Positions 35,827 to 49,300 of a stretch of 64,000 nt of DNA are shown here, piece by piece. Source of the stretch: Adineta steineri (lineage: Eukaryota; Rotifera; Eurotatoria; Adinetida; Adinetidae); NCBI GenBank assembly GCA_905250115.1, contig CAJNOI010000046.1, positions 235,587-299,586 on the forward strand. The letters run 5' to 3'. Position numbers and translations under genes: made by a program. The notes under the pieces were generated by a model. The model saw only the letters and a program-made list of their open reading frames with translations, was not told the origin of the DNA and did no database searches. Numbering within the stretch: position 1 is the stretch's first letter; each line of letters opens with the position of its first letter.

Positions 35827-37882
35827 ATGGAAGATGATGCTACTGCATTGAATACTTCTTTGAAGAATATTGTTTATAAGTTAGATCTGAATAAATTAAA
35901 TGCTGAATGTCAACGATGGGCTTTTGCGAATGGTAAGCGTATCAATATAAATATCTATTGTCTCATTTTTTTGTTTCTAATCTATTTAAAGGTTTTGTTC
36001 AATACTATTTTACACAGAATGATGATTTAAATAATGATTCTAATGTTATTCCTTATCCATTTACAATTTATCCATCGCCATATTCACGTAATGAATATGA
36101 AAAAGCATGTCAAATTCAATATGGAATCAATAAACTTATTCATCGTCTTGCTATTGATATTAATTTAATGGATTCAGTTTTTCAAAAGTTATTAAATTAA
36201 AACTAAACATCTATTTTAATAGTTTCATATATATATATTTAGTTTGATTGAATGTGATCCATTTATAAGACGATTACGAAATATTTACAATCATATTCAA
36301 CAATTGCCATATAAAGTAAATCGATATCTCTTGTTCAGATACATTCTAATTATTTCATAATAGAATGTTGCTGAAACATGTATTATTCGAACAGATTATA
36401 TGTTACAACAAATGAATACATTAACTGACAAAACAAAACTTCGTTTAATTGAAATAAATACTATTTCTATTGGTCTTGGTGCAGCAGCTAAATTGATGCA
36501 TTCATGGCATAAGTAAATCAATTAATGATCTCTGAAAAAAAGAATAATAAACGATTATTTTTATTTACAGAAAATTCTTAACACAAATACGACCTGATTT
36601 AGTATCACAGGTATATTTTGAAAATTTATTTAATGAAATAAAGTTTGTTAATTTAAGTTACCGGAAAATGAATCACATGATATTATTATTGATACTTTAT
36701 TTGAATCATGGAAAATTTATAATAAACCAAAGTTTGAATATCTCTTCTTCTCATTATAATTTATTCTTATTTCTATCAGAGCAATAATTCTTCTTATTAA
36801 AACTGAACGAGAATTCAATATCGGTGATCAAATGTTAATTGAACAAGGACTTCTATTACGTGAATCATCGTCATCACTTCTTGTTAAACAAGTTACATTT
36901 ATTGATGTTTGTCAAAATTGTTCTCTTAATCCTGAAGGCATACTTTATTTGTAAGCTATAAAAATAAAAACTATAAATGATATATATTTTAACAATTTAG
37001 TAATGATTTTGAAGTTGCAGTTGTCTATTATCGATCAGCTTATGATCCAAAACATTTCTATAACGAGAAGGTAAGACGAATTATTATAAGCAAAAATAAT
37101 GATAATTGTTATTTATAGATTTGGCAAGCATATATCATGTTAGAATCATCTCGCGCTATTAAATGTCCTAGTTTACGATATCATTTAGCTGGAATGAAAT
37201 GTTTTCAATTAGCATTAATGAATAAAACATTTTTAAAAGAAGTTTTTCAAGAAAATGAACAATATATTAAAGATTTACAAGATATTACAGAAGAAATGTT
37301 TACAATTGATCAGGTTAGTTGAAATAGATAATTAAAGAAATAATACATTTCAATTTTTCATTGATATATATACAGGCAGTCAATGATCCACTTGTACTAC
37401 AACGAATACTCGACACACCCGAGTCATTTTATTTGAAACAAAGTCGAGAAGGAGGTAAATACCACAATATGAAAATTAAATCTATTTGTGTATCTTTAGG
37501 TGGAAATGTTTACTGTGGTTCTAAGCTTAAGTAAAATTATAATTTCTCGTCCTTTATATTCATTCTTTTTTTTTATCTTAGAGAACGTATTGATCAAATT
37601 ATTACTGATAAACAATCAAATCGTTATTTTCTTATGTCACGTATATATGCACCGATTTATTCCAGTTTAATACGTTCATCTATAACTAAAAATAATGAGA
37701 ATAGTTTATGTGAGAAAGAAATCAATGGAGAATTAGGTATATTTGGTAGTTTAATTAGTCAAAATGATACGGTGATTTATGAGCGAATGGGTGGTTCTTT
37801 ATTTCGAAGTAAACCAACAATAAATATTGAAGGTGGAATTGCATCTGGACAAGGATTTATTGATTCAATATTACTTGTTTAA
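35827..37882 (+). CDS. GSS: Eukaryotic glutathione synthetase
   Basis: Twelve exons: 35827-35932, 35992-36187, 36243-36315, 36364-36512, 36571-36610, 36658-36731, 36780-36950, 37001-37070, 37119-37313, 37376-37454, 37500-37530, 37582-37882; 494 residues (human 474). It joins glycine to gamma-glutamylcysteine with ATP in the cytosol. Family hallmarks run in order: PYPFTIYPSPYSRNEYEKA, RTDYML, IEINTISIGLGAAA, the glycine-rich ATP-grasp loop LKQSREGGGNVYCG, a hydrophobic YFLMSRIYAP, NGELGIFGSLI, and a GGIASGQGFIDS end. All key positions look intact. It is convergent with the permease gene, with only 140 bp between stops. Confidence 0.95.
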
Positions 37883-38022
37883 AAAAAAGAATTGTTTTTC
37901 TATTGTTTTTTTTATTATTCTTTCTTTATTATAATATTCTGCTATAAAAAAATAAAATAAAATCACACATAAACAAATTTCTATATTGATTGGAAAAATC
38001 TGACAATTAAAAATATTATAAA

Positions 38023-40437
38023 TTAGGAATGCGTTATAAGTCTAATACCACCCATTTCTGCAAGATGATGTGAAAAATTACCAGCAGGACATGTTATAAA
38101 CATAAAATTTCTTGGAATATCAAGTTGTTCACTAAGTTTTTTTACTGTTGGTGGATCAAATCGACCTTTGACAAGTACCTGAAATAATTCAATTATACTT
38201 TTTTTTTGTTGAAATGAAAAATAACTTACTAAATCAAGACACAATTTTGGATATTGTTTATCTAAAAATTTAACATTTGTTTCTAACATAGGTGGAATAT
38301 CAATTTCATGTTCATATATATGACATATTTTTAAAAAATTCGTTAATTCATTTTCGCGTACATATAATATCGCTTTATTTATTACAGATGGATCATCAGT
38401 TCGTGTAAAGAATAACATTGGACGATCTTCAATCTTTTTATAATGTTTATTAAGCATATCTAACCATTTTTGTGGTCCACCAAAATAAATTAATAATTTT
38501 AAAACACGATTTCTTGAAAACATTAACATTACAATTAAAAATGTTATACCAAAATATAAAATAAAATAAGTTATATGAGGTAAATTAAGTATTATTACAG
38601 CAATAAGACCAACAAGTACAAGTATAAATCCTATAATAACATGTGGCCATGATGCATAAATTGATCGTCGTAATGTTCCACGTTTATATTTTAATATCAT
38701 ATTACCAATAGCAAATAAAGACATAACACTTAAAAATGATATTGAATAAACACCGGCAAGACTTTCTAAATTACCACGTACAATATAATGAAGTAAACTT
38801 GTAACAACAAAAAATCCAATGATAATAAAATGATTTGTATGTCGCCAACGATTTGTATATGATAAAAACATGGGTAAACATCGATCATAACTCATACGAC
38901 GTATTAAACCAGTTATACCAACATAAGATGTTAGTACAGCACCGGATAAAACAAGTAATGCATCAGCTGAAATTAATGTATTAAGCCATGTAGATGAAGG
39001 TGGTTGACTTGTAACAGTACCCATAGCAGCTAGAAGATCATCACGATGTTGACGAATTTCAGACATTGGCATTATAAATAATGATAATAAAGAAAACACT
39101 AAAAAAAATATCATATAATTAATTCTAATAGCTACTTTCGATCAATCTATTTTAAATAGTAGTTAGTTATATTTAGACTAGTAAACTAAAAGAAATATTT
39201 TTTCTTGACTATAAGAGTCTTTTCATTCCGACTTACATTTTTAAAAAAATACTATTAGAATAAATTTTATATAAAATATGAAATATGAATTAATAATTAA
39301 TAATTACTTACATGGATTAAATAATGAAACCACATACCACATATTTCTTAATGTTTTTGGAAAAACTCCAGCACCTTGTTCTTCAATATAATTTGATGAT
39401 GTTTCGAAACCACTTACACCTAATAAAGCCAAACCAAAACCATAATAAATATCTATAGGAACATTTTGTAATGATTCTGTTTGCCAATTTTTTACAAACA
39501 TTGTGATAGAATCATGTGATAGCATTATTTTATATAAACACATTATTACAAGTAATGACATTGTACAAATATGTATAATAAATATAACTAAAGCAACATT
39601 AGCTGATTCTTTTAAACCAAATAAAGTTAATAAACAAAAAAATCCTAATAAAGCCATAACTGCCCATGCAGGATCCAATCCAGACCATAAATTTTGTCCA
39701 TAGGCAATAGCTGAACTAGCAGATACAACAGCTGTAGCTATATAAGAGACTAGTGTAAGACATGCTGCAATTGATGCAATAAATTTTGATGTACAATTAA
39801 GTAAAACATTATATGCACCACCATTTAACGGTAGAGCAAGACCGACTTCAGAATAAATGTTACGATATAAATAAAGAACTAAAGCTACTAGATATAAAGA
39901 GATAAACGAATATTGACCAGCTAAAACACAAAAAGTAAATAATGAATGACAATGTGTTATTGATTTGAAATTCATTACCTTTTTGTGAACAAATTCCTGC
40001 AGTATAAAGACATGATGAAGAAATATCGTTACCAGCAATAGCTGTTGCACGCCATTCACCTAATAATTTGTGGCTATCATCAGTTTCAGGTGTAGGTCGA
40101 GCTAAATTGTGAACGCGTCTCCTTAGTGGAATTGGTGGAGAAGTTGAATCTGGAACAGCATTTGCATCATTTGTTTGTATTGATGATGTTATTGTCTCGT
40201 TCGAATATTCAGCGAGATCAATTTTTATTACTGTACCCCAGCGACCGGGAAAGCCCTAAATATATTCTTCTATTTATTTTTAAATTATTTTTACAACAAA
40301 TCTACCCAAGAGATAGAATGTCTTGGTCCACTTCTAATTATTGTTTGAAAATTTTGTTGTGGCTGTGTATTTAAATGTGATGTTTCATCGACTGGTATTC
40401 TTGCATCATCATTATTCAAGGAACTTGATGAAGCCAT
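38023..40437 (-). CDS. APC-superfamily amino-acid permease
   Basis: Five exons: 40437-40306, 40255-39979, 39920-39312, 39098-38230, 38178-38023; 680 residues. The polar N-terminus (about 110 residues) leads into WRATAIAGNDISSSCLYTAG, then YSEVGLALPLNGGAYNVLLN, SYIATAVVSASSAIAYG and FGLALLGVSGFETSSNYIEE. These are the helix 1-6 signatures of amino acid-polyamine-organocation permeases. About twelve hydrophobic helices are followed by a soluble tail of about 180 residues. The final intron, 38179-38229 (51 bp), keeps the frame and has no stop, so its retention would add 17 residues. Closest in type to the NGGAYN-bearing permeases of protists and lower animals. Substrate cannot be read from sequence. 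Confidence 0.83.
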
Positions 40438-40794
40438 TTACAGTCTAAAATGTATAAACTAAATAATTCTTCCTTCTTTTTTTATTATCTTCTTTGGTTT
40501 TTATCATAATTTATAGTATATTTATCTAGACACTTTTTGTTTCTCGCACTTTCGACTAAGTATTCTCTATTAGTTATCATAATCTTTTTTTTATATCAGA
40601 TTGTAAATATTCTAAACGAAATTTGTTTAAAAATACGACTTTGGATTCTCATTGGTTAGTTATTCTATCAAATGGGTTGCTTCTTACTTATGTCCATTGA
40701 CAGTAACTCCGCTTTTCATTTGTTCTCTATTTACCTTTGACTAGTTCACTTCGTCTTTTTTTATCATCTTCGTACTAGATATTACATATTTTCT
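40438..40794. promoter_or_regulatory. Divergent promoter region, permease / VPS9 gene
   Basis: 357 bp between divergent start codons, AT- and T-rich. I see no distinct motif beyond TATA-like AT runs. Confidence 0.3.
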
Positions 40795-42189
40795 ATGACG
40801 TCAGACTCAATAGAACTTGAAGAACTTCAATTTTATAAATTATTAACATCTAATTTTTCTGATTTATACACAAAAGCTCAAAGTACATGTTCCATTATTG
40901 TGATACCTCAACAACTATCGTATTTATTTCCATTGAAACGTGATATATTCGAATCACATGTATACCGTCCTTCACCAATGTATGTACGTAAACATGTTTC
41001 ATGGAATGATAAATATGAAATTGAGTTTGATAATAATCGTACAATACGTTTTTTCTATAAAAAAGATGGTGTAGGTGAAAAACGTATTAAAGTTTTGAGT
41101 CAAGAAGATGTGCGAGATACAATTCGTAAAACTGCTTATAGTATATTAATTATTGAACAACCATTGATTGATATTACTGGAATAGAAACTACATTAAATG
41201 GTTCACCATCAAGACAAATAATCAGACCTATGAAACAAACGGTAAGAATATACATATTCATGTAATCAATCAGAGTAAAGAAAAACTGATTACTTATCTA
41301 AAAGAGATAATATTTAAATTATGTAACTGGAACTAAAAACTTTTCTTCTCTTTCAATTCGAATTAGGGTCAAATCTTAAAATATTAATTTTTCTTAGGAA
41401 CATCTATTCACTCAATCAACAGCTAGTTATGAATCATCATTTATGTATCTTGATTCAATACGTCAAATTGAACCAGCATTTGCACGTTTACATAAAGCAT
41501 TATTTTTATTTACTGAAAAATATGTTTTATTACCAAAATTTATTGAAGATGCTATTGATAAACTTCGTCAATTTCGATTCGATTTTCTTCATGAATCATA
41601 TCAATTATTAAATAAAAATTATGAAGATCGTAATCTTGAATTAGCAAGTGAAATCTATATAACAGGTTATACATATACAAAATTTTGGCCAACAATTGTT
41701 CAGTATAATGAAGATAAAGATAAAATTTTATTTAAAAATATTCAAACAAAATATAAAAGACAACGAACAGAATCAAATAATTTTGAAATGAATGCAAATC
41801 AAAATTTTTTTAATGAATTAAAAAAATTAGATGATCTTAAATCTTCCTATGAAAAAGCTAAATGTCTTAATTCAGCCATTCATATAATGATAACACAAAA
41901 ATCAATGATACTTGATTCAAAAAAATCATCGGTTGCTTATCATTCACCATCGAAATCAACGGCAATGTCAGCCGATGAAACTTTACCTGCATTTATGGAT
42001 CTCATATGTCAATTTATATTAACATCAGATACAAATTGTTCTATTCATTTAGCTGCACATGAATATTATATAGAAAAATTTCGATTTATTTCTCTTCCAT
42101 CAGACATGGATTATGATTTTACAACTTATCGAGGTGCTATTGAATATCTAACAAATAGTTCTTCTTCTTTTTCGTTTTTAAATTCATAG
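40795..42189 (+). CDS. VPS9-domain protein, VARP (ANKRD27)-like without ankyrins
   Basis: Two exons, 40795-41241 and 41398-42189; 412 residues. The plan follows the N-terminal half of VARP/ANKRD27: a first domain with FYKLLTSNF and a SIIVIPQQLSYLF strand, a long helical middle, and a VPS9-type core with SADETLPAFMDLICQFIL and YYIEKFRFIS, close to the VARP motifs ADDLL and YIKNFRF. VPS9 domains are Rab5/Rab21 exchange factors on endosomes. The ankyrin repeats that fill the rest of VARP are absent: the stop at 42187-42189 follows a Ser/Phe tail, and no ankyrin coding lies in the 240 bp before the next gene. Either a short paralogue or a truncated gene. Confidence 0.62.
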
Positions 42190-42431
42190 AAATTTTAAAG
42201 TTCTATATTTAGTCTGAATGATAAATCTATATAATGAATCAATAGGACAGAGAAACTATTTCGTATAAAAAAAGAACGAACTTGTCTGATTTATCAATCT
42301 ATTCTAATATAGAACTCAAATGAAAATTTTTAATCCGGTGATTTTTTTTTGTGTTCTGTTTCGGCAGATATATATATTCCTTTTTTTTTTTATTAAATAA
42401 AAATGTAATAAAAAATTCAAGTTTATATTTA

Positions 42432-45400
42432 TCATTTTCCATGAGTCATTGGAATATTTTCTTTTGGTTTCATATTGGCGATAGCTTTGGAAGTTCCATC
42501 TTCTGGTAAAGATAAATGTTGTGTTTGTTGTTTGATTATTTCCATTAATTGATCAACCTATAATATAGTATCAATGAGTTTTTATTTTGAAGATTTAGAA
42601 AACGAAATAATATACAGTGGCTGGTTCTGGAAGATTTTTAAGATTATATACGACAACTGCACCGATATTAGTACCGGCAAGAACACACTATAATACAAGA
42701 ATTTATTAAGAAAGAAAAATAAAAAAAATAAATATTACTTCAGAATTTGGAGAATATGTTATTGATGTAAATATTTGTTGTTGACCAGCTGTTATGACAT
42801 CGACTGGTTCTAGTCTATTTAGAAACAAAGAGTGTAAACAATTTAGATTTCTATTAATCTCTTACGTATTTTTTGATATATCCCATACTTCTACAGCTTC
42901 TTCGTTAGCACAACAGAACATTGTTGCTGATTTGGGTGACCAACAAATATCAAATACTGGTTTCTAAAAAAATAAAATCAATGTATTACTTTTATTGATT
43001 TAATATATTTATAAATACTTTTCTCGATGCAAATGTAATACATGGTTGAGGTCGACCAACTACCCAAAGTGATACTGTCCAATCAGCTGATGATGATAGA
43101 AAAACACCTTTTGCTAATGGACTCCAAGCTAAACGATAAATTGGACCCTATTTACAAAAGAAAATTATATTCAATCATTTAAATTAATTGTTTTTTTATT
43201 TACTGAATGTCCAGAATAAGTATCTAAATACTGTTCATTATTTCCTAAGGAACATTGATGAATAAGACCTTCTTCAGTACCACATAAATATCTAAGAAAT
43301 AAAAGAATAGTTTAATTTCTAAAAAAACAAAAAATTGTTTCACATACATCATTTTATCATCTGGACAGATATCAAAACAAAGACCACCAGAAGAACGATA
43401 AAGTAAATTTTCAGATTTAGAAATTTTTTGTTCTTTTCCACCATCACGTCTTTGTATTGTTTGTTTACTCAAGATACGTTTTAATCGAATATAATCTATA
43501 AACCAATTATAAATAACATATATATTTTTACTTTTGATTATTTCAATATAATATATGTCTACTTACCATTTGATTCAAAACCTTTACGTAATAACCATTG
43601 TGTAACTCGACCATCTATAAAATTAGATTAAAATAATGAAAAAATAGGAATTAAATATTATCCATAACAAACCAGTTGAAACTGACATAAGTACTTCGCC
43701 TGTATCATCATCACGACTTTTTTCAACTCCTAACCAACAAAGTTGCCATACAGGTGCTGTATGTTTACCAGGTACTTCTCTATTTATCAAAAAAAGAACA
43801 TTCAATTAATTTTCTATAAAATAAAATCTATTCATATGAAATATACTCTGTATCAAGTAATGGAGTATCATTATTATTTTGAACATTATACACATTCACT
43901 GTACCATCGAAAAGACCCACCTATTATAAAAAAAAAGAATTTATTTCAAATTTTAAAAAGAAATCTATTCATACTGCTAACAGCGATGGAAATTTACTGG
44001 AAAACGCTACTGCTGTTGCAGCACAAGGTGTATGATAGAATCTTTCAGGGAACTAAAAAGAGGAAATAAAATGAATTCAATGTATTTTAAAACATACATC
44101 TTGATTCTTCAAACTCCAACAACAAACTAAACCATCACGTTGATCATTATATTCAAAAGGTCCATAACCAACAGCAAGTAAGTCAGGATTCTTTTGATTC
44201 CATGTTAATGCACTAACATTTTTGTTACTTGTTATATCAGCAGAATAAGCTGTGCGAAAGATATATAAAAATAATATTTCAATCGTTTCAGAAAACTTAA
44301 TTATTATTTACCAAATAATTTATCAAGTGCTAAACCAGCATAAGTGATTCCTTCTAGAAATTAGACAACAGATTTAATTCATTATTTGTTCAACATTTCG
44401 ATACGATATTTCTATTTAACATACTTTCTTCTTTATCCAAAGGTGTTAATCCACGATAGACAGCTTGTTTTCCTTGATTTGTATTCAAATTAAGTATTCG
44501 TTCCATAACAAATGCAATTGTTGCAATTTTAGATGACTAAAAATAAGCGGAAGGTAAATTAATTTTATATAAATTAATATTACATCAAATGTTTCTGGTA
44601 ATTCTGTTTCAGTATTTGTAGTTTTAGCTACAATTGGTTTTCTCATTGTTTCATCAATGGATTGATCTGAAAGACGTGTTCCATGTGATTTATCAATTCC
44701 TGAACCTACAGATCGTGTTGCATCTACAATTACATAAAATTTTCTTATTCTCTCTCAATAAATATTCTATTCTATTAATAATATACCAGTACGAAGTGGT
44801 CCATCATCAATTGTTTGTGTTTCATGAGTGTTTGTACTAAGTATAACTAAAATAAATAAAATATCTTATGGATTTTTGTGAAACTATATTGAATTACATA
44901 CTTTTACTTTCACCTCGTTCGGAATCATACATATCTGCTGTTGATGCATACGCTTCTCGACTCTATTATATGTGGAGAAAAGAAAGAAACTTGTTTTTTT
45001 AAGATAATTATTATTCGAAATGATATACTTGAGAATTTATTCGTTCACATTGAATTTCTTTATTTTTAACCGTACTATTGAATGTATTCATACCACGTTC
45101 ATTAAATAAATCACTACCCTGTCTACTTTTACATAACTAAACAAAATAAATTAATATATATCTATATAATTTAATTGAATAATTTTTTACTTCAATATAT
45201 CGTTCATTTTGTTGTTTAATTGTTTCTACCTCTGTAGCATCTTCAGCAACAATACAACTATCCATACTTAAAATAAATATTGTTTCTGTTTCACTAAGAG
45301 TTAATGATGGTTGTGGAGTTTCACCATCCATTGATGTTAATGATTCTTCTGAATAAATAAATAGATAGAAGAATTATTTAAAATATATATATGTACCATC

Positions 45401-45860
45401 GGGAATGCCATGCATAGCATCACTTTGAGCAAGTTGATCATTATCATGATCGGATGGAAAACTTTCTGCATCAGTCCCATGTGAATTAGGTGCTCCACCA
45501 TGACTAAGACCAATCATAGATCTAATTTAAATATAAAATATTTTGAATATCTATTTATTTTATATTTAATTACTTTGTAGCAGAGAAAACTTGTGGTTGT
45601 ACAGTTGAATAACCAATTTCACTTGGCTATAATTTCAATAATTTAATTTTTAAAAAATAGAAAATTATTGAAATACTTACAGTTGATGAAGCATCATGTG
45701 TAAGAACAGAATCTTTAACTTTATTATAATATTGTTCAGGATCGATAAGACGTTTTGGTGTAACATCTTGATCATTTTCAATAAGTTTTGGAAAACCACG
45801 AGTAGTTCGTGGTGCTGTTGCTGTTGCTGTTTTTCGAGTTGCACCTGATGCTTGACCACC
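42432..45860 (-). CDS. DNAI4: Axonemal dynein intermediate chain 4 (WDR78), 5' end missing
   Basis: Twenty-two exons on the minus strand, first seen 45860-45681 and last 42557-42432; internal ones include 45348-45191, 44723-44584, 44249-44098, 43495-43348 and 43147-43019. 744 residues from the first visible codon. The N-terminal half is low-complexity and carries TIAFVMERILNLNTNQGKQA and the YRGLTPLD segment typical of DNAI4. The second half is a WD40 propeller: NVSALTWNQKNPDLLAVGYG, GLVCCWSLKN, FPERFYHTPCAATAVAFS, APVWQLCWLG, GGLCFDICPDDKM, GPIYRLAWSPLAKGVFLSSS and VFDICWSPKSATMFCC. The protein belongs to inner-arm dynein f of motile cilia. No start codon: the frame runs straight into the 10-N gap at 45861. 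Confidence 0.9.
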
Positions 45861-45870
45861 NNNNNNNNNN
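45861..45870. other. 10-N assembly gap
   Basis: Ten unknown bases. Both flanking genes point away from it and are truncated at their 5' ends right at its edges. It probably hides more than ten bases or marks a false join. Confidence 0.9.
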
Positions 45871-46326
45871 CAAAAAACTCTTCCTTCAAATCATCCTTCA
45901 TTGGCTACTTCATACAATAACATCGGTTTGGTATATAAAAAGATGGGAGAGTACTCGAAAGCACTCTCATTTTACGAGAAAGCACTTGAAATTTGTCAAA
46001 AAACTCTTCCTTCAAATCATCCCGATTTGGCTACTTCATACAACAACATCGGTATTGTGTATAAAAAGAAGGAAGAGTACTCGAAAGCACTTTCATATTA
46101 CGAAAAAGCACTTGAAATTTGGCAAAAAACTCTTCCCTCAAAGCATCCTTCATTGGCTACTTCATACAACAACATCGGTTTTGTATATGAAAATATGAAA
46201 GACTATTCGAAAGCACTGTCATATTTTGAACGTTCTCTGGACATATACCAGCGTGCATTACCTCCAACTCATCCTCATATTAAAGAAGTGAAAGACGATA
46301 TTGAAATTGTAAGAAAGAAATTATAA
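45871..46326 (+). CDS. Kinesin-light-chain-like TPR protein, 5' truncated
   Basis: Open from the gap edge to TAA at 46324-46326, 151 residues. It holds three tandem 42-residue TPR units, each with the pattern LATSYNNIG-VY--M-EYSKAL plus a YEKALEI-QKTLP linker and a SNHP/SKHP turn. A fourth degenerate unit ends LPPTHPHIKEVKDDIEIVRK. At DNA level the 126-bp units remain very similar, a sign of recent internal duplication. KLC-type TPR arrays bind peptides or partner proteins. Such arrays are abundant in rotifer genomes, often behind other N-terminal domains; what preceded this one is lost in the gap. The short exact repeats also make this spot prone to assembly error. Confidence 0.8.
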   Translation, partial: QKTLPSNHPSLATSYNNIGLVYKKMGEYSKALSFYEKALEICQKTLPSNHPDLATSYNNIGIVYKKKEEYSKALSYYEKALEIWQKTLPSKHPSLATSYNNIGFVYENMKDYSKALSYFERSLDIYQRALPPTHPHIKEVKDDIEIVRKKL

Positions 46327-49300
46327 ATAATAGTTGATAAATAAATAAAACATTTTGCTCACTTGTTTTTGAGTTAATCTCTAGTTTGTACTTTCGCGCG
46401 TGCGTACAGAGAACAACTCTGTAAATAATAAAAACGTAATGAACAAAGTCGACTGATAAGGTAATAGACTTACATACGCATGTGTATAAATGACCTTCTT
46501 AGAAATATTTACATTTGTAATTCTTTATGAGTGTTCCTTGTGATCAAAGAAGAATAACTTACACGGAACTAAATTGTGATAGTGTTGAACAAGACATCGT
46601 ATGATGAAGAAATGGTTAAAAAATTGCAATATATATGCTGACATGTCGTCAACACATGCTCTAATTGAATCAATCAGTTAGTATTCATCATTAACAAGAA
46701 ACAAATGAAAAGAATAATCACTTCTACATAATGTATTGAACAATTTAGATACGATGAATTACTATTTATTTTATAGAGCAGAAAAGTCAATTATAGTTCT
46801 CTGATCTCGGATTCAAACTAAGAGAGAAGTTGTTCAAAGAGATATCTTACAATTACTTCTGATTTTTTAATGACCATCACACTTAGGTATTGCACAGAGG
46901 ACACTATCAGATATCGAAATAGATCCGCTAAATTGGATGTATGTGAAAAAACAATTGATCTTAACAACAAAGTTAGATTTTAGATATTTACCAAGCTTTC
47001 GAATCACTAAACTTCAATATTCCGAGATCGAATATGAACAATAGTCAACGGTCGTCTGTGAGAAAAAACGAAGATATACGCCTATACAATAATGAACAAT
47101 TTACTAAATACAATTCTAGTTTTATCTATTTTGCATCAATGTGCTTTTTCCAGGTTGCCGCCGTAGATCATGAAGGCTACTAAATATTTTATTTGTTTTA
47201 TTTCATTTGTAGAAGATCATCCAAATTGATTGAATTAATAAATAGTATGCATTTTTATTTTATTATAAGTCATTCATTCGATGAACAGTTGTAATATTTT
47301 GTTTTGAAAAGCAAATGCAATAATAAAGAGTGAAGGGATAGGCAAAAAACAAAATCAATCATGTTCATTCTTTATTAACTAGATATGAGTTTAATTAGTA
47401 TAGTGATACAAGTAGATATTCGTAAAGTCAACATCGATATACACCCTGAAGAATTAACTGAAATCAAGATAAAATTAAACTTGTTCTAGATGATTTGAAT
47501 TAATTTAATATACTAAACATAACTGTTTAGATCATAGTCATGACGATGAGTATTGAATTAACTGACTGAATTGTAGTTTCAATGATTATTCCGATTCTGC
47601 TAAAGTTTATACAATTAGTAATGTCATCGAGTTAACTATTTTCTTTTATGATCTAAATGATTAAGATAAACTCATCTAATACATTATTTCAACTTTTATT
47701 TGATTTAACATAAACAATAATTCAAACTTAATTACTAATATATTTATTATAATTAATAAACTTTATCCTCTGTTTCTAGCAATAAAATTAAGAGTGATCA
47801 AAATCATTTGTATTTTATGTTTTTACATATAAAATTACATGTATAGATGAATAACATAAATATTTTTTCTTGAAAGATTGAACTAAATTCTATGTTAAAA
47901 AAAGTAAACACGATGAAATTTCTTCTCATTCTTGATTATTAACAAAAATTTAGTCATACATTCATAGTTAATGCCTTCAAACAATTTCATATAAATAACA
48001 TTTTGTCTTGATATACAAGATTACTTTATTTACAATTACAAGTTAAAAATAATATGCAATTGAAAAGTTGTTTTTCAAAATTAAATTAATTTCGCACGTT
48101 TTCATACGGAAAAAAAGATTCTATTTTTTAGATATGTACTTGATTGTATAATGTAATTATTTCAATAGATTACATCATCAATCATCTTTTGCGTAATAAG
48201 GAATATCTTGGAAATTATTACGATAATAATCAAATTAAATAAAAAGATTCTTTCTACTTATGATCTATTAATATATACCTTCATAGAAACATCAAATAAT
48301 TTTTTATAATATTAAAGTAAAGTCGCTTTTTTTCGAATTTCATTCGTAGTAGTTAATTTTTCCATTCCTTTAAAAATCTATAAGGTTTTTTTATGATGAA
48401 CTCTATACGCGAAAGTAGTCGGAAGAAATGCAAAATTAGATTTTCAAAGTATTGATAGTCATCACTTGATGAATGAAAATGATAATAATGATGTAATGAA
48501 ATAGTAAATACTAATTTGTAGTAGAAATAATGTTCATTAGCATTTTTCTATGTTAGTGATGAAGTAATAATAAATTCGAATAAAAGCATTATTTAACGAT
48601 ACTAACAACCAATATTAAACTAATCACTTTTATTTCCTTGTAATTCAATAACATTCATTAAAGCAATTCTACCATAGAAAGTGAAATGATCTTCTATTTG
48701 AATTTCTTTGAATGTTTTATATTTACTGATTTATGTGATGTTTGATATAACGTATGAGAATGAAAACTTAAATTAAAGTAGAGTTAGATGAATTTTACAG
48801 TAAGACTTAGTTAACAGTGGTAGCCGTAATATGATATATAAGTATGAATATTCTATCACAAATCTCCAAATATGAAAAAAACAAAGTCCATAGTCAAAAT
48901 GGTGTTTTGCGACGCTTCCTGTAAACGAACTAAGCATGCTGTTCAAAATCGACAAACGAATAGTATTAGTATGATCTCGATATATTGATCTCAGGTTTGA
49001 AAGAGTATTTTGTGACGTTCCGTTCTTGAGATCATCGTCCACAAAATGACCACTTTGAATGCGTACGCGAAGGACTACATAAATGCTTCTGCTTCGCATT
49101 GCATTAAAAACTAAATTGCTTGTGATTCACAACTATCATTCTGATTTAATGTGCTGCATCTAAAAGTTTTTTCAAGATCTTTTTTATACGCTATCTATAG
49201 AGTCGTAAATATTAGTATAAACGTATTACTGAAAATAATGTTTTATATTGTTCCATATTATTTTCAATCGTCTGTGAAGAGAATAAGACATTCATGTATG

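Noticed and set aside
48773..49099. 108-codon minus-strand open frame
   Set aside because: No family resemblance, single unsupported frame in a gene-free area; kept out of the gene list.
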